Shown piece after piece: positions 1-6,546 of a DNA stretch of 51,118 bases. Both the position numbers and the translations under genes were made by a program. Where the stretch lies: IMG/VR virus record IMGVR_UViG_3300031963_000217, positions 1 through 51,118 of that record. The stretch is one strand, 5' to 3'. The notes under the pieces are model-generated. The model worked only from the letters and a program-made list of their open reading frames with translations, was not told where the DNA came from and searched no databases. The stretch comes from a virus. Numbering within the stretch: the first letter of the stretch is position 1; the number at the start of each line of letters is the position of its first letter.

Positions 1-172
1 ACTTGCTTAACAACTCCCTACAAATTCTTTTACAAGTTTGTTTTTCATCATCACACTCAATCAAACAATTAAAATAATCATTAACTAAGTCGTTCTGTTC
101 ATTAGATCGTTCTACTGTCTCCTCAAATTGTTTCCATCCAGCTAATTGATTGTAAGAGATTAGGTTGTGCAT
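1..172 (-). CDS. Small conserved phage protein, C-terminus beyond window
   Basis: This reading frame starts with ATG at 172 and is still open at base 1, so only the first 57 codons are visible. A good ribosome binding site (GGAGG, five bases before the ATG) supports the start. The peptide begins MHNLISYNQLAGWKQFEE and is acidic and polar with two closely spaced cysteines (CLIEC) and a third (TCKRIC) further on. No membrane segment or catalytic motif is visible. It resembles the short hypothetical proteins common in T4-like cyanophages, but I assign no function. Confidence 0.65.
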   Translation of the reverse strand, partial: MHNLISYNQLAGWKQFEETVERSNEQNDLVNDYFNCLIECDDEKQTCKRICRELLSK

Positions 173-306
173 AATAACCTCCATGCACATAGAATAACAT
201 AACAAAGGGGTTTTCGTTCATACGCTTCACCTCTATATTCTACTACTATCTAGGTGTTTTGTGTTGATTCCTTAACAATAATTTATACCTACGAGTTTAT
301 ACCTAT

Positions 307-332
307 AAAAAAAGGAGGAGATCAACCCCTCC
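307..332 (-). terminator. Rho-independent terminator
   Basis: On the minus strand GGAGG pairs with CCTCC around a 9-nt loop and is followed by seven T. It lies just after the stop codon of the 27-aa gene and ends the leftward small-gene operon at 338-845. The stem is short. Confidence 0.6.
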
Positions 333-337
333 GATTT

Positions 338-421
338 CTACTTAAATAAAAATTGAATATAAAGCGACAATAAAACAAGTACAACCGCAGATCCTGCGGC
401 AATTTGTAATACTGCGAACAT
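338..421 (-). CDS. 27-residue single-pass membrane peptide
   Basis: The ATG at 421 is preceded by GGAG eight bases upstream and overlaps the TGA of the preceding gene (TGATG). The 27-aa product is almost entirely hydrophobic from residue 2 to 25 (MFAVLQIAAGSAVVLVLLSL at the start), a single predicted membrane helix ending in Lys. Its function is not recognisable; tiny membrane peptides are frequent in cyanophage early regions. Calling it a gene rests on the start-stop coupling with its neighbour and the terminator that follows. Confidence 0.5.
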   Translation of the reverse strand: MFAVLQIAAGSAVVLVLLSLYIQFLFK

Positions 422-519
422 CACTTTGCTCCAACGAGTTGTGCTAGTTGTGCTTGGTGACGGCGCTCTTCTTTTTGTTTTTGCTCTTTAATGATTTGAA
501 GGAAGTTAAGTTTTTTCAC
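421..519 (-). CDS. 32-residue basic peptide, GTG start
   Basis: The GTG start at 519 sits inside the sequence GTGA, whose TGA closes the upstream gene, and AAAGGAGG lies five bases or so before it. The 32-aa product is highly charged and rich in Gln, Lys, Glu and Arg (KEQKQKEERRHQAQLAQL), probably one alpha helix. Function unknown. The strong Shine-Dalgarno and the overlaps at both ends make translation plausible despite the small size. Confidence 0.5.
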   Translation of the reverse strand: MKKLNFLQIIKEQKQKEERRHQAQLAQLVGAK

Positions 520-653
520 TTGTGCCCCTCCTTTACAAACTTAACACCACGATAGGTTTCGTTGTATTGTTGGGCTTGTTGTTGCATTTGCTGTTGGTAT
601 TCAATACGCTTTTGAGTATCGTATTCAACACCACGATATACGACTTTAGACAT
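516..653 (-). CDS. Small protein with two YRGV motifs (DUF4278-like)
   Basis: A 45-aa protein starting at ATG 653 behind GGAG. It holds two copies of a Y-R-G-V motif, VYRGVEYD near residues 5-12 and TYRGVKFV near 33-40, flanking a Gln-rich stretch. The motif is typical of DUF4278 proteins, short peptides frequent in cyanobacteria and their phages with no known function. Its TGA overlaps the GTG of the next gene. The family match is from memory of the motif, not from a search. Confidence 0.65.
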   Translation of the reverse strand: MSKVVYRGVEYDTQKRIEYQQQMQQQAQQYNETYRGVKFVKEGHK

Positions 654-692
654 TAGGTTTTCTCCTTAATTTTGAGGCTAAAGAGCGTTCCT

Positions 693-845
693 TCAGTCGG
701 CTTTTGCGTCTATTTTGCACTCTTTTGGAGTAATCTGTTTGATTTCCCAAACCAAGTCATTTTTTGCTTGTTTTGGAATATCAACTTTATGAATTCTCCC
801 AACCATTAACTGTGCTTGAAGGCAAGTTAAAAGAAGTGTTTCCAT
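693..845 (-). CDS. Conserved 50-residue cyanophage protein
   Basis: ATG at 845 opens a 50-aa frame beginning METLLLTCLQAQLMVGRIHK and ending KECKIDAKAD. Small proteins of this pattern (LLTC-QA at the N-terminus, a helix ending in EIK, then KEC and an acidic tail) recur in T4-like cyanophage genomes as hypothetical proteins. The two cysteines at about residues 8 and 42 could pair. No Shine-Dalgarno stands out. It is the first gene after a 194-base promoter-containing gap and probably heads the leftward small-gene operon. Confidence 0.65.
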   Translation of the reverse strand: METLLLTCLQAQLMVGRIHKVDIPKQAKNDLVWEIKQITPKECKIDAKAD

Positions 846-926
846 AGATGAACGACCTATAAGTAGGTTTTAATCCGTTCCGAGTCGGCTTACTTCCGTC
901 TGGTTTCCCAGATGAACGATGAGAGT

Positions 927-954
927 ATTATACTCCCTTTCGTGGATATTTATC
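927..954 (-). promoter_or_regulatory. Putative promoter with TATAAT and late-type box
   Basis: In the gap before the 50-aa gene the minus strand carries a perfect TATAAT (932-927) and, 15 bases upstream, GATAAATA (954-947), one base off the T4 late -10 consensus. No good -35 box accompanies the TATAAT. Reads leftward into 693-845. Confidence 0.5.
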
Positions 955-956
955 AA

Positions 957-983
957 GTATGATTTGTATCATACGATACAAAT
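957..983. repeat. Two overlapping inverted repeats
   Basis: GTATGAT/ATCATAC (957-963 with 968-974, 4-nt loop) overlaps ATTTGTATC/GATACAAAT (962-970 with 975-983, 4-nt loop). The two hairpins share bases and cannot form together. They lie just upstream of the promoter at 927-954, so an operator or RNA switch role is possible but unproven. Confidence 0.6.
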
Positions 984-1039
984 TTATAAAATCTTCGCGT
1001 GAGAAAATTTTGCCGGAATTTTTTGCCCCTTCTGGGGAA

Positions 1040-1414
1040 TCACTTACGCTTTTTCTTTTCGGGTGCCTGATATCCCCAGAGTTTTGGATTAATCTTTCCA
1101 TAACCCCAGTCAATATTACGAACTACTGGACCGAGATTATCGTAATACATATCAAACAAATTAGATCTCTTTCCACAGCGTGTTAAATCATAACAAGTTT
1201 TACCATCAATTTGATAAGTGACTATGTAAGCATCAGTTGGAACTTGACTGTCTTTTGCTTCTTCTAGAGTACAGTTTTGTTTGATAACTTCACACCCATA
1301 TTTTGATTTAAACAATTCCTTTTCTTCGGGAGTCCAGGCATGGTTTAAATCTTTATTGGGCGCCTCTCCTTTATCTGATGGCATCTTTGGTTTTTCTATA
1401 AGATTTTTTTCCAT
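1040..1414 (-). CDS. Conserved hypothetical cyanophage protein, 124 aa
   Basis: A complete 124-aa soluble protein, Lys/Asp-rich, with a basic C-terminus (APEKKKRK). It has no signal peptide or membrane segment. Four cysteines (CEVIKQNC and CYDLTRC) are spaced as two pairs and could bind a metal or form disulfides, but I recognise no family. It is separated by a short spacer from the gene at 1438-2049 and ends before a 194-base gap holding a promoter for the next genes. Confidence 0.75.
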   Translation of the reverse strand: MEKNLIEKPKMPSDKGEAPNKDLNHAWTPEEKELFKSKYGCEVIKQNCTLEEAKDSQVPTDAYIVTYQIDGKTCYDLTRCGKRSNLFDMYYDNLGPVVRNIDWGYGKINPKLWGYQAPEKKKRK

Positions 1415-1437
1415 GATAATAACTTCAAAAATTTAGA

Positions 1438-2049
1438 TTAACTTCTACCGCCCCACTGAATGTCTGAATACGCTTCAGCAACAATTTCTTTTGTAAGATT
1501 ATATTTTGTATTCAACTTTTTATCTTTCACCAGGCAAAGAATTTCTGCTTCAAGAGGATGAAGACCTTCAAGGATATTAATAAACATTGTCTCACGACGA
1601 ATATTATTCAACGAATCATTACCACCTTTGATGAAATGATAAAAGTTTTTGTATTCTCTACTAATTGTGGTATGCCCTTGCTTATCACTCGATCCGATTG
1701 AAAAAGATCCAGTTTCGTGCATCTTACGAACTTCTTCAGAAATCTTCGTTGTAAGAGACCCGCTGTAAGAAGTTTGGTCTGAGTATCCAGAATATGGCAC
1801 CGCACCTTCTGGAAGCATTGAAATTACTGATTCATCAAAATTCCAAATAAAGATTGATTTCAATGCGACATGCTCATACTTTCTAAGAATTTCTACCTTC
1901 TTGGAATTTGTTTTTTGTCTTGATACAATATCTAATACTTCAAAGACAAACGGGTTGTTTGGCAAACTTGGAGTTGCAGTAACTCTAGCAGTAGTTGCCT
2001 TTGAAGTGGTCTTTTTAACGGGTGTTTTTGCTTTAGTTGTCGTAGTCAT
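1438..2049 (-). CDS. Conserved T4-like phage protein (DUF6433-like)
   Basis: A 203-aa protein with a low-complexity Thr/Lys/Ala-rich N-terminal 30 residues followed by a folded domain starting NPFVFEVLDIVSRQKTNSKK and ending with a segment on cleavage of long helical type (LHPLEAEILCLVKDKKL). Proteins with this layout occur in many T4-like cyanophages and resemble the family of unknown function DUF6433; I could not confirm this by search. A late-type box (AATAAATA, 2082-2089) lies 33 bases before the ATG. No enzymatic motif is visible. Confidence 0.75.
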   Translation of the reverse strand: MTTTTKAKTPVKKTTSKATTARVTATPSLPNNPFVFEVLDIVSRQKTNSKKVEILRKYEHVALKSIFIWNFDESVISMLPEGAVPYSGYSDQTSYSGSLTTKISEEVRKMHETGSFSIGSSDKQGHTTISREYKNFYHFIKGGNDSLNNIRRETMFINILEGLHPLEAEILCLVKDKKLNTKYNLTKEIVAEAYSDIQWGGRS

Positions 2050-2081
2050 ATGATGAACAAAATGTTGAATAATGTTAAAGT

Positions 2082-2089
2082 TATTTATT
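2082..2089 (-). promoter_or_regulatory. T4-type late promoter box
   Basis: AATAAATA on the minus strand, 33 bases upstream of the ATG at 2049 and just after the stop of the membrane-protein gene. Confidence 0.5.
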
Positions 2090-2091
2090 GA

Positions 2092-2334
2092 CTATTCTTC
2101 GTCTTCCTCTACTTCAAACTCATCTTCAAAGTATCCTTGCTCAAATCGTACTGATACGATTTCTTGATCGATTAACTCACCATCCTTATCATAAAACTCT
2201 GGATGGTATGCAATTTGTTTTGGACCTTCTTGGTGATTCATCATGTATTCTCTGGCAACCCAACCAAGCATTACTCCCACAATCAGAAACAATACTGTTA
2301 GAAAAGAACCGAATACTAAACTGATTGCTAACAT
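2092..2334 (-). CDS. Small membrane protein with acidic tail
   Basis: An 80-aa protein with one N-terminal hydrophobic helix (residues about 3-27, containing VLFLIVGVMLGWVAREYMM) and a soluble tail that ends in a run of Asp and Glu (FEVEEDEE). GGAG seven bases before the ATG supports the start at 2334. The family recurs in T4-like cyanophages as a conserved hypothetical. The likely topology is an N-terminal membrane anchor with a cytoplasmic acidic domain; function unknown. Confidence 0.75.
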   Translation of the reverse strand: MLAISLVFGSFLTVLFLIVGVMLGWVAREYMMNHQEGPKQIAYHPEFYDKDGELIDQEIVSVRFEQGYFEDEFEVEEDEE

Positions 2335-2351
2335 GTGTTTGCTCCGGGAAA

Positions 2352-2570
2352 CTACTTTTTCTTCCTTGATATAAAGGAAAACTCAAAATAGATGGTTACC
2401 TCCCGATTTAGAAAGCAAACCATCTTCTCAAAGATGATGTGAAACGGTTGAGTCTGCTTTCTTTTGCCTCCATTAAGTATAAGTTCAACACCACGATTAA
2501 AGTGGTCTTCCTTTTTATTTAGGTCAAGATTTGATGATTTGTTTTTCCTTGAGGAATTTGATTGTGTCAA
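2352..2570 (-). CDS. Possible small basic protein, TTG start, overlapping glutaredoxin
   Basis: A 72-aa frame that fills the 190-base gap between the glutaredoxin and the membrane protein. Its only available start is TTG at 2570, inside the glutaredoxin gene, five bases after AGGAGG. The part outside the overlap is basic and aromatic (HFNRGVELILNGG, then FEKMVCFLNREV) and uses ordinary codons. No family is recognised. It may be real because the gap is otherwise empty, but the AGGAGG also encodes the Gly-Gly of glutaredoxin, so the start signal could be coincidence. Confidence 0.4.
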   Translation of the reverse strand: MTQSNSSRKNKSSNLDLNKKEDHFNRGVELILNGGKRKQTQPFHIIFEKMVCFLNREVTIYFEFSFISRKKK

Positions 2571-2766
2571 CTGATCCTCCTAATTTTTGTTCATCACAAA
2601 TAACTTGTGGGAAAGTAGAGCCTTCGCCAAACTCGGCATAAAACTCATCTCTGGTAAAATGCTCATTGAGATTATATACTACAAAGTTACTTCCTGTCAA
2701 CTCAAGAACTTGTTTGACTTTATAGCAGTATGGGCAATCCTCTTTAGAATATACAGTAAAGTTCAT
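2524..2766 (-). CDS. nrdC: Glutaredoxin
   Basis: An 80-aa thioredoxin-fold protein with the dithiol active site C-P-Y-C at residues 11-14, the cis-proline segment STFPQV and the glutathione-site GGSVDT near the C-terminus. Glutaredoxins reduce disulfides using glutathione; in T4-like phages they serve as hydrogen donors for ribonucleotide reductase, supplying deoxynucleotides for phage replication. The length matches typical small phage glutaredoxins. The ATG at 2766 lacks a clear Shine-Dalgarno. A consensus promoter lies inside the gene (2671-2700), probably for the genes downstream. Confidence 0.93.
   Translation of the reverse strand: MNFTVYSKEDCPYCYKVKQVLELTGSNFVVYNLNEHFTRDEFYAEFGEGSTFPQVICDEQKLGGSVDTIKFLKEKQIIKS
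2671..2700 (-). promoter_or_regulatory. Consensus sigma70-type promoter inside glutaredoxin gene
   Basis: On the minus strand a perfect TTGACA (2700-2695) is followed after 18 bases by a perfect TATAAT (2676-2671). It points leftward at the genes starting at 2570 and 2334. Both hexamers match host consensus exactly, which is unlikely by chance, but they lie in coding sequence. Confidence 0.55.
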
Positions 2767-2797
2767 AATTTGTTATAATTTTTATATTAATTTATAA

Positions 2798-2902
2798 TAG
2801 AAAAAAGGAGGGTATAAAAACCCTCCTTATTATACCACCAACTCACCTCTCCCACCACAGAGAAGTGGTCTTCATTCCCAAAGTTACAAGGATATTGAAG
2901 AC
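2798..2902 (-). ncRNA. Candidate ~100-nt small RNA
   Basis: A perfect consensus promoter (2909-2937) predicts a start near 2902, and a strong intrinsic terminator ends at about 2801, before any recognisable gene. The resulting transcript of about 100 nt contains a small hairpin (CCAC-TTCTCT-GTGG) and a 10-codon open frame starting ATGAAGACC. It could be a regulatory RNA, a leader peptide with an attenuator for the glutaredoxin gene, or simply an attenuated leader. Confidence 0.4.
2801..2828 (-). terminator. Strong rho-independent terminator
   Basis: AAGGAGGG pairs with CCCTCCTT around an 8-nt loop and is followed by six T on the minus strand. It ends transcripts coming from the fibre operon and from the promoter at 2909-2937. 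Confidence 0.8.
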
Positions 2903-2908
2903 TTGAAT

Positions 2909-2937
2909 ATTATAAAGGAAATTCAAAAGGTTGTCAA
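2909..2937 (-). promoter_or_regulatory. Perfect sigma70-type promoter with palindrome at -35
   Basis: TTGACA (2937-2932), 17-base spacer, TATAAT (2914-2909), minus strand. The -35 box overlaps a perfect 14-base palindrome GTCAACCGGTTGAC (2933-2946), a candidate operator. The predicted transcript starts near 2902. Confidence 0.8.
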
Positions 2938-3005
2938 CCGGTTGACGAAGTGTGTTTTTATAAGTAGACTAGGTTTGTTGCCGTTGAAGATAAGTTATAA
3001 CTTAA

Positions 3006-3275
3006 TTAAGGTTTAGGACCTAAAAGACTCTCATTCCAAACTTCTTTGAGTTCTGTTGTGATCTCATCAACGGTTGTTCCAGTTATTTCTGCTTCAGTAA
3101 CAATATTGGTTGCATCACGAAGTGCTTGTTTTTGAGTCTTAATTTCTTCAGTATCAGTACCAAATTCAAGTGCTCTTACAAAATCCACATCCAGTTTTTC
3201 TAGAAGTGGTTTTCTCACCGCTCTCATCTTATCTTTTTGGATTTCTTTTGCTTTATCTACGTTAATCTTGATCAT
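3006..3275 (-). CDS. Small fibre-operon protein, helical
   Basis: An 89-aa charged, mostly helical protein (VDKAKEIQKDKMRAVRKPLL, then KQALRDATNIV). This pattern, K-A-K-x-I-x-x-D-x-x-R-x-x-R-x-P-L-L with a later KQALRD, is common in small proteins encoded next to tail-fibre genes in many tailed phages. A role in fibre assembly is an inference from that position. Its ATG overlaps the TGA of the gene before (ATGA), so the two are translationally coupled. It is the last gene of the fibre operon. Confidence 0.75.
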   Translation of the reverse strand: MIKINVDKAKEIQKDKMRAVRKPLLEKLDVDFVRALEFGTDTEEIKTQKQALRDATNIVTEAEITGTTVDEITTELKEVWNESLLGPKP

Positions 3276-3535
3276 TTCTTGTACTCCAGTACCCAGTCTT
3301 CATAGTCCATACCGTATCCTGTCGGTTCTCCAAGTTCTTCTACATCAAGTTCCCAAGCATTAAAAAATGTATAGTCATTTGATACTTCTTCTTCATTTAC
3401 AATCCAAAAAGGTTGCCCAGTTGGAGTATCCTTAAGAGCAATTTCAGTGATTGTATAATTTTCAAGTGCTTCTGGTGTTGGGTATCCTACTGCAACTCCA
3501 CCAAAATCATTATGCATAAGAATTAATTGTGCCAT
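3272..3535 (-). CDS. Small acidic fibre-operon protein
   Basis: An 87-aa acidic protein with the segments TITEIALKDTPTGQPFWIV and a later F-N-A-W-E. The pattern I-A-x-K-D-x-P-x-G-x-P-(F/Y)-W-I-V is familiar from small proteins paired with the KAK-type protein next to phage tail fibres, where it is usually a hypothetical protein. The function is unknown. A perfect T4-type late box (3557-3564) precedes it. It is coupled to 3006-3275 by ATGA. Confidence 0.75.
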   Translation of the reverse strand: MAQLILMHNDFGGVAVGYPTPEALENYTITEIALKDTPTGQPFWIVNEEEVSNDYTFFNAWELDVEELGEPTGYGMDYEDWVLEYKK

Positions 3536-3556
3536 AATTATTTTAAGACTTGTGAA

Positions 3557-3564
3557 TATTTATA
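3557..3564 (-). promoter_or_regulatory. T4-type late promoter box (exact consensus)
   Basis: TATAAATA on the minus strand, 22 bases upstream of the ATG at 3535 and two bases past the stop of the 380-aa fibre gene. Confidence 0.65.
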
Positions 3565-3566
3565 AA

Positions 3567-4709
3567 TTAACGGAAAATTGCTACATTACAACTATTAACA
3601 TCAAAAGGAACACTACTAGATGGGTTACCAGTCACAATTTTTAGTGAACCAGTTCCAAATGCTGAATAATTTCCAGAGTTTAGGTTTGGTCCACCTTGTC
3701 CAACCTGATGAACTAATCCTTGCCCACCACCTTGAGAGATGGAGACCGTTGGACAATAGTTAGAATCTGGCATAGAACTTGAAAAATTGATTGTATAATT
3801 TCCAGTACTATTTCTAGTTACACTGGTTACATTAGCACTACCACGAATAGATCCACTTGTTCCATCAAAGTTCACCCAAACACGACATCCATAAGCCGTT
3901 GCTACTGAACCATATCCAGAGTTAAATAATAAATTTCCATTAGAGTTCAATTGCATTTGAACTCCCAATTCACCATTATCAGGTTTGACTTGAAATCTCA
4001 AATATCCACCAGTATCTGCAGCATTTCCAACATTAGTATTTGTATAAGACTCAATAACTGCCTTAATACCAGGATTGCCTGTTAGATTGGTTCCAGATAC
4101 TTTATTTCCAAAAACAATCGAACCAATTCTTGATGCACTTGGATTTGCATTTGGATTTACAAGTGCTAAACAACCGTCAGCAGGATTAGTTCCAGAAGCA
4201 GTTCCTGAAAAAGTATAAACTAATTGATTAGCGTCCTTACCCCAATTTAAATCTGATACTGTTACTCCAGCACCAAAAGTTGCTTCACCTCTTACGTCAA
4301 GTGTTTTTACAGCACTTATTGTTCCTATACCCAGACGACCATTACTATCAAACCTAGCTGCTTCTACACCACCTTCACCAAACGCTATGGTATCAGCAGA
4401 AGGAAAGAATATACCGGTATTACTGTCACCTGTTGGACTTATAGATGGAGCTGAAGTGCTACCGGCAGCAACGGTTGTAACACCAGTATTTGTAATGCTT
4501 GTAGCAGTTACAGTAGTGGCAGTTACTGATGTAAAAGTAGAAACCCCAGAAGAACTTAAAGTATTATTACCAATCTTAATCGTCCCTGACTGAACATCCA
4601 AAGCACTCGTTGGTACTGACGTTCCGATACCGACTCTACCAGTGGAATCTTGATAGACTCCGCCAGTACCAGATTGATGTAACCAACGATTGAATCTTAT
4701 ATCAGACAT
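3567..4709 (-). CDS. Tail-fibre protein with knob-like C-terminal domain
   Basis: A 380-aa virion fibre protein. The N-terminal 90 residues are Thr/Ser/Val-rich beta repeats (TVTATSITNTGVTTV). Residues about 90-130 hold the module SISPTGDSNTGIFFPS, also found in the fibre at 21118-22098. The C-terminal 110 residues (CRVWVNFDGTSGSIRGSANV, then GNYTINFSSSMPDSNYCP, ending NVAIFR) form a domain found at the tips of many phage tail fibres, probably the receptor-binding end. It is preceded by an exact late box fused to the stop of the upstream gene. Confidence 0.85.
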   Translation of the reverse strand: MSDIRFNRWLHQSGTGGVYQDSTGRVGIGTSVPTSALDVQSGTIKIGNNTLSSSGVSTFTSVTATTVTATSITNTGVTTVAAGSTSAPSISPTGDSNTGIFFPSADTIAFGEGGVEAARFDSNGRLGIGTISAVKTLDVRGEATFGAGVTVSDLNWGKDANQLVYTFSGTASGTNPADGCLALVNPNANPSASRIGSIVFGNKVSGTNLTGNPGIKAVIESYTNTNVGNAADTGGYLRFQVKPDNGELGVQMQLNSNGNLLFNSGYGSVATAYGCRVWVNFDGTSGSIRGSANVTSVTRNSTGNYTINFSSSMPDSNYCPTVSISQGGGQGLVHQVGQGGPNLNSGNYSAFGTGSLKIVTGNPSSSVPFDVNSCNVAIFR

Positions 4710-4726
4710 TTATATGAGTTTTTAGA

Positions 4727-4734
4727 TATTTATA
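4727..4734 (-). promoter_or_regulatory. Late promoter box fused to stop codon
   Basis: TATAAATA on the minus strand, 18 bases before the ATG at 4709. Its first TAA is the stop codon of the 73-aa gene at 4730-4951. Confidence 0.7.
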
Positions 4735-4951
4735 GACCCAACAGTTCTTTGAGTTCTTCTATTGAGAGTCCTGCTGCCTCTAACTTCTGTTGTGGAGTTA
4801 AAGATTCTGGTTCAGTAATTGGGTCTGGTGGAAGAGGTTCATTGCCTTCTTCTAACCAGAGAAGATATTCTGTTGAGGTCTCGACATTGTGCCATTCGTC
4901 TGTTCCTATTTTATTTGCAGATGACCTATCTTGATTTAATTTAAAATTCAT
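4730..4951 (-). CDS. Small acidic fibre-operon protein, possible assembly helper
   Basis: A 73-aa acidic protein that ends in a short helical motif, QQKLEAAGLSIEELKELLGL. A Trp-containing segment (EYLLWLEEGNEPLPPDP) precedes it. This layout, a proline-rich linker followed by an A-A-G-L-(S/T)-x-(E/D)-E-L-K helix, is frequent in small proteins next to phage fibres. A chaperone-like role is inference only. It sits between two fibre genes and its stop codon is part of the next late promoter. Confidence 0.7.
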   Translation of the reverse strand: MNFKLNQDRSSANKIGTDEWHNVETSTEYLLWLEEGNEPLPPDPITEPESLTPQQKLEAAGLSIEELKELLGL

Positions 4952-4963
4952 AACTTTATCTCC

Positions 4964-6202
4964 TTATAATTCGGCAGAAGCTCTAATGCGAACGTAAGTA
5001 TGACCACACACTTCACCAGTAGAAAAGTTTCCGGATGTTCTAGAAGCTACAGATGAAACGGCACCCACTGTTGGAGCTTGATTATTACCATAAGTTACAG
5101 CAGTACTGCCCCCATTATAATATATAAATCCAGAAGCTTGATATGCTGTATCATAAGTAACTACGGATGGACCAGTTCTCATTAATGGAGAAAGAGGTAT
5201 GCTAAAATAACCATTAGTTGAACCAGGATACATATTAACTGTTCCCCCATTATATTCTTTTATTTGATAGTATCTTTCACATAATGCTAACTCTTGCCCA
5301 AAACTTCTTCTCTCAAACGGGGTCGCAACTGTACCGGATTCTAATTGAACTCCTGTGATAAAAAAGGTAGCATTAAGAGTTGAAATCCACTGAGTTTGTG
5401 ATGATGTTGCTAATTCTACACTTCCTGTCCATGTATTATTTGTTGCCTGATAGTCTGTACCAGCACCTAGTGTCCACGACATATTCATACCACCAGAGTT
5501 GGTCTTTTCCCAAGTTCCAGTAGTATCTCCACTAATAATAATGGTTTTATACTCCCAAGTATCGGGAGAGTTAATTGAATAATTTATTGGAATAGCACGA
5601 CTGTCGGCATAGTTTGTAAGTGCGACACAATATGTCCCCGATATACTAGATTTTACCCAGAAAGATAAAGTTGCTGTTTTAGCATTGGTAGTTCCATAGT
5701 GTAAATCGGCAACGTTATATCCCTCAAATCTATGACTAATAGAAGCGTAATCACCAGCAGCAATAGTGGCATCGGCGGTGGTGACTTGTGCTCTTAAAGC
5801 ATTTGAAAAACCTTGACCAGTTGGTACGTCAGATGTTTGAATACCAGAAATAACACACGTTGAGTTTTTTTGAATGTTAAATCTATCTACTGGAAATTGT
5901 CTATTACCAAATCCATCACCAGTAACTGAAACACTCGCTCCATTATTTCTCTGATCTAACCTCATATCTCCGTTAATTATTCTATTCCGGGCACCAGAAA
6001 GGGGACCATCATTAATAGAACCAATATAAGCAGTAGTAATACCAGCAGTTGTTACACCTACAATACTTGTAGCATTTAAAGTTGTAAAAGTAGAAATCCC
6101 AGAGACACTCGCAGAATAAGTAATAGTTCCACCAGCAGTCCCGATAGCGACGTTAGTTCCACTCGCAGGAACGATAGCATTAACTCGGAGACTGCTAGCC
6201 AT
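4964..6202 (-). CDS. Tail-fibre protein with carbohydrate-binding-like domain
   Basis: A 412-aa fibre protein. The first 65 residues are Thr/Ser/Gly beta repeats. From about residue 75 the segment RNRIINGDMRLDQRNNGASV opens a large beta-rich domain (ending at about residue 320 with ITGVQLESGTVATPFERRSF) found in many phage fibres; its shape recalls carbohydrate-binding modules (ATLSFWVKSS, WEYKTIIISGD). The last 90 residues form a separate tip. The likely role is host-surface recognition. It is followed directly by the 73-aa helper gene. Confidence 0.85.
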   Translation of the reverse strand: MASSLRVNAIVPASGTNVAIGTAGGTITYSASVSGISTFTTLNATSIVGVTTAGITTAYIGSINDGPLSGARNRIINGDMRLDQRNNGASVSVTGDGFGNRQFPVDRFNIQKNSTCVISGIQTSDVPTGQGFSNALRAQVTTADATIAAGDYASISHRFEGYNVADLHYGTTNAKTATLSFWVKSSISGTYCVALTNYADSRAIPINYSINSPDTWEYKTIIISGDTTGTWEKTNSGGMNMSWTLGAGTDYQATNNTWTGSVELATSSQTQWISTLNATFFITGVQLESGTVATPFERRSFGQELALCERYYQIKEYNGGTVNMYPGSTNGYFSIPLSPLMRTGPSVVTYDTAYQASGFIYYNGGSTAVTYGNNQAPTVGAVSSVASRTSGNFSTGEVCGHTYVRIRASAEL

Positions 6203-6222
6203 TTATAAACTCCTTTGTATTA

Positions 6223-6504
6223 TCAACCAGCGAGTGCTGCTGACGCTGCTGCTGCCTCTTCGTTTCTTTGTGCTGCTGTCTTGACTAAACCTTCTTCATA
6301 AGCTGCCAAAACCATATCTGGTTTGTTAGTAGCAGTGATTGCTTCGTTATTATCTAACTTATGCTTGACGTAAAGGTCGCAGATTTCGTCAATCGCAATG
6401 CGAGCACGATTGGTTGCTGCATTATCAATCCAGTCCTGAGGATCAGCAGCGACGTATTGAAGTGCTAGGTCTTCTGCTTCCGTTAAAGTAATTGTATAGT
6501 CCAT
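6223..6504 (-). CDS. Small fibre-operon protein, copy 1 of a duplicated pair
   Basis: A 93-aa helical acidic protein beginning MDYTITLTEAEDLALQYVAA. Residues 1-83 are almost identical to the protein at 20823-21095 although the codons have drifted, and only the C-termini differ (AAAASAALAG here). It sits between two fibre genes, as does its twin. A role in folding or capping fibres is inferred from position and duplication. No family is recognised. Confidence 0.8.
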   Translation of the reverse strand: MDYTITLTEAEDLALQYVAADPQDWIDNAATNRARIAIDEICDLYVKHKLDNNEAITATNKPDMVLAAYEEGLVKTAAQRNEEAAAASAALAG

Positions 6505-6538
6505 ACTTATATGTAAATTGTTTTGAAGTATTTAGTGG

Positions 6539-6546
6539 TATTTATT
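6539..6546 (-). promoter_or_regulatory. Late promoter box overlapping stop codon
   Basis: AATAAATA on the minus strand, 35 bases before the ATG at 6504. It overlaps the TAA stop of the C1q-like fibre by two bases. Confidence 0.55.

Noticed and set aside
123-221. 32-codon frame (MNENPFVMLFYVHGG...) overlapping the 57-codon partial gene out of frame
   Set aside because: It has a possible AGAGGTGA site, but the overlapping frame starting at 172 has a better GGAGG and gene-like composition. Kept as a low-probability leader peptide only.
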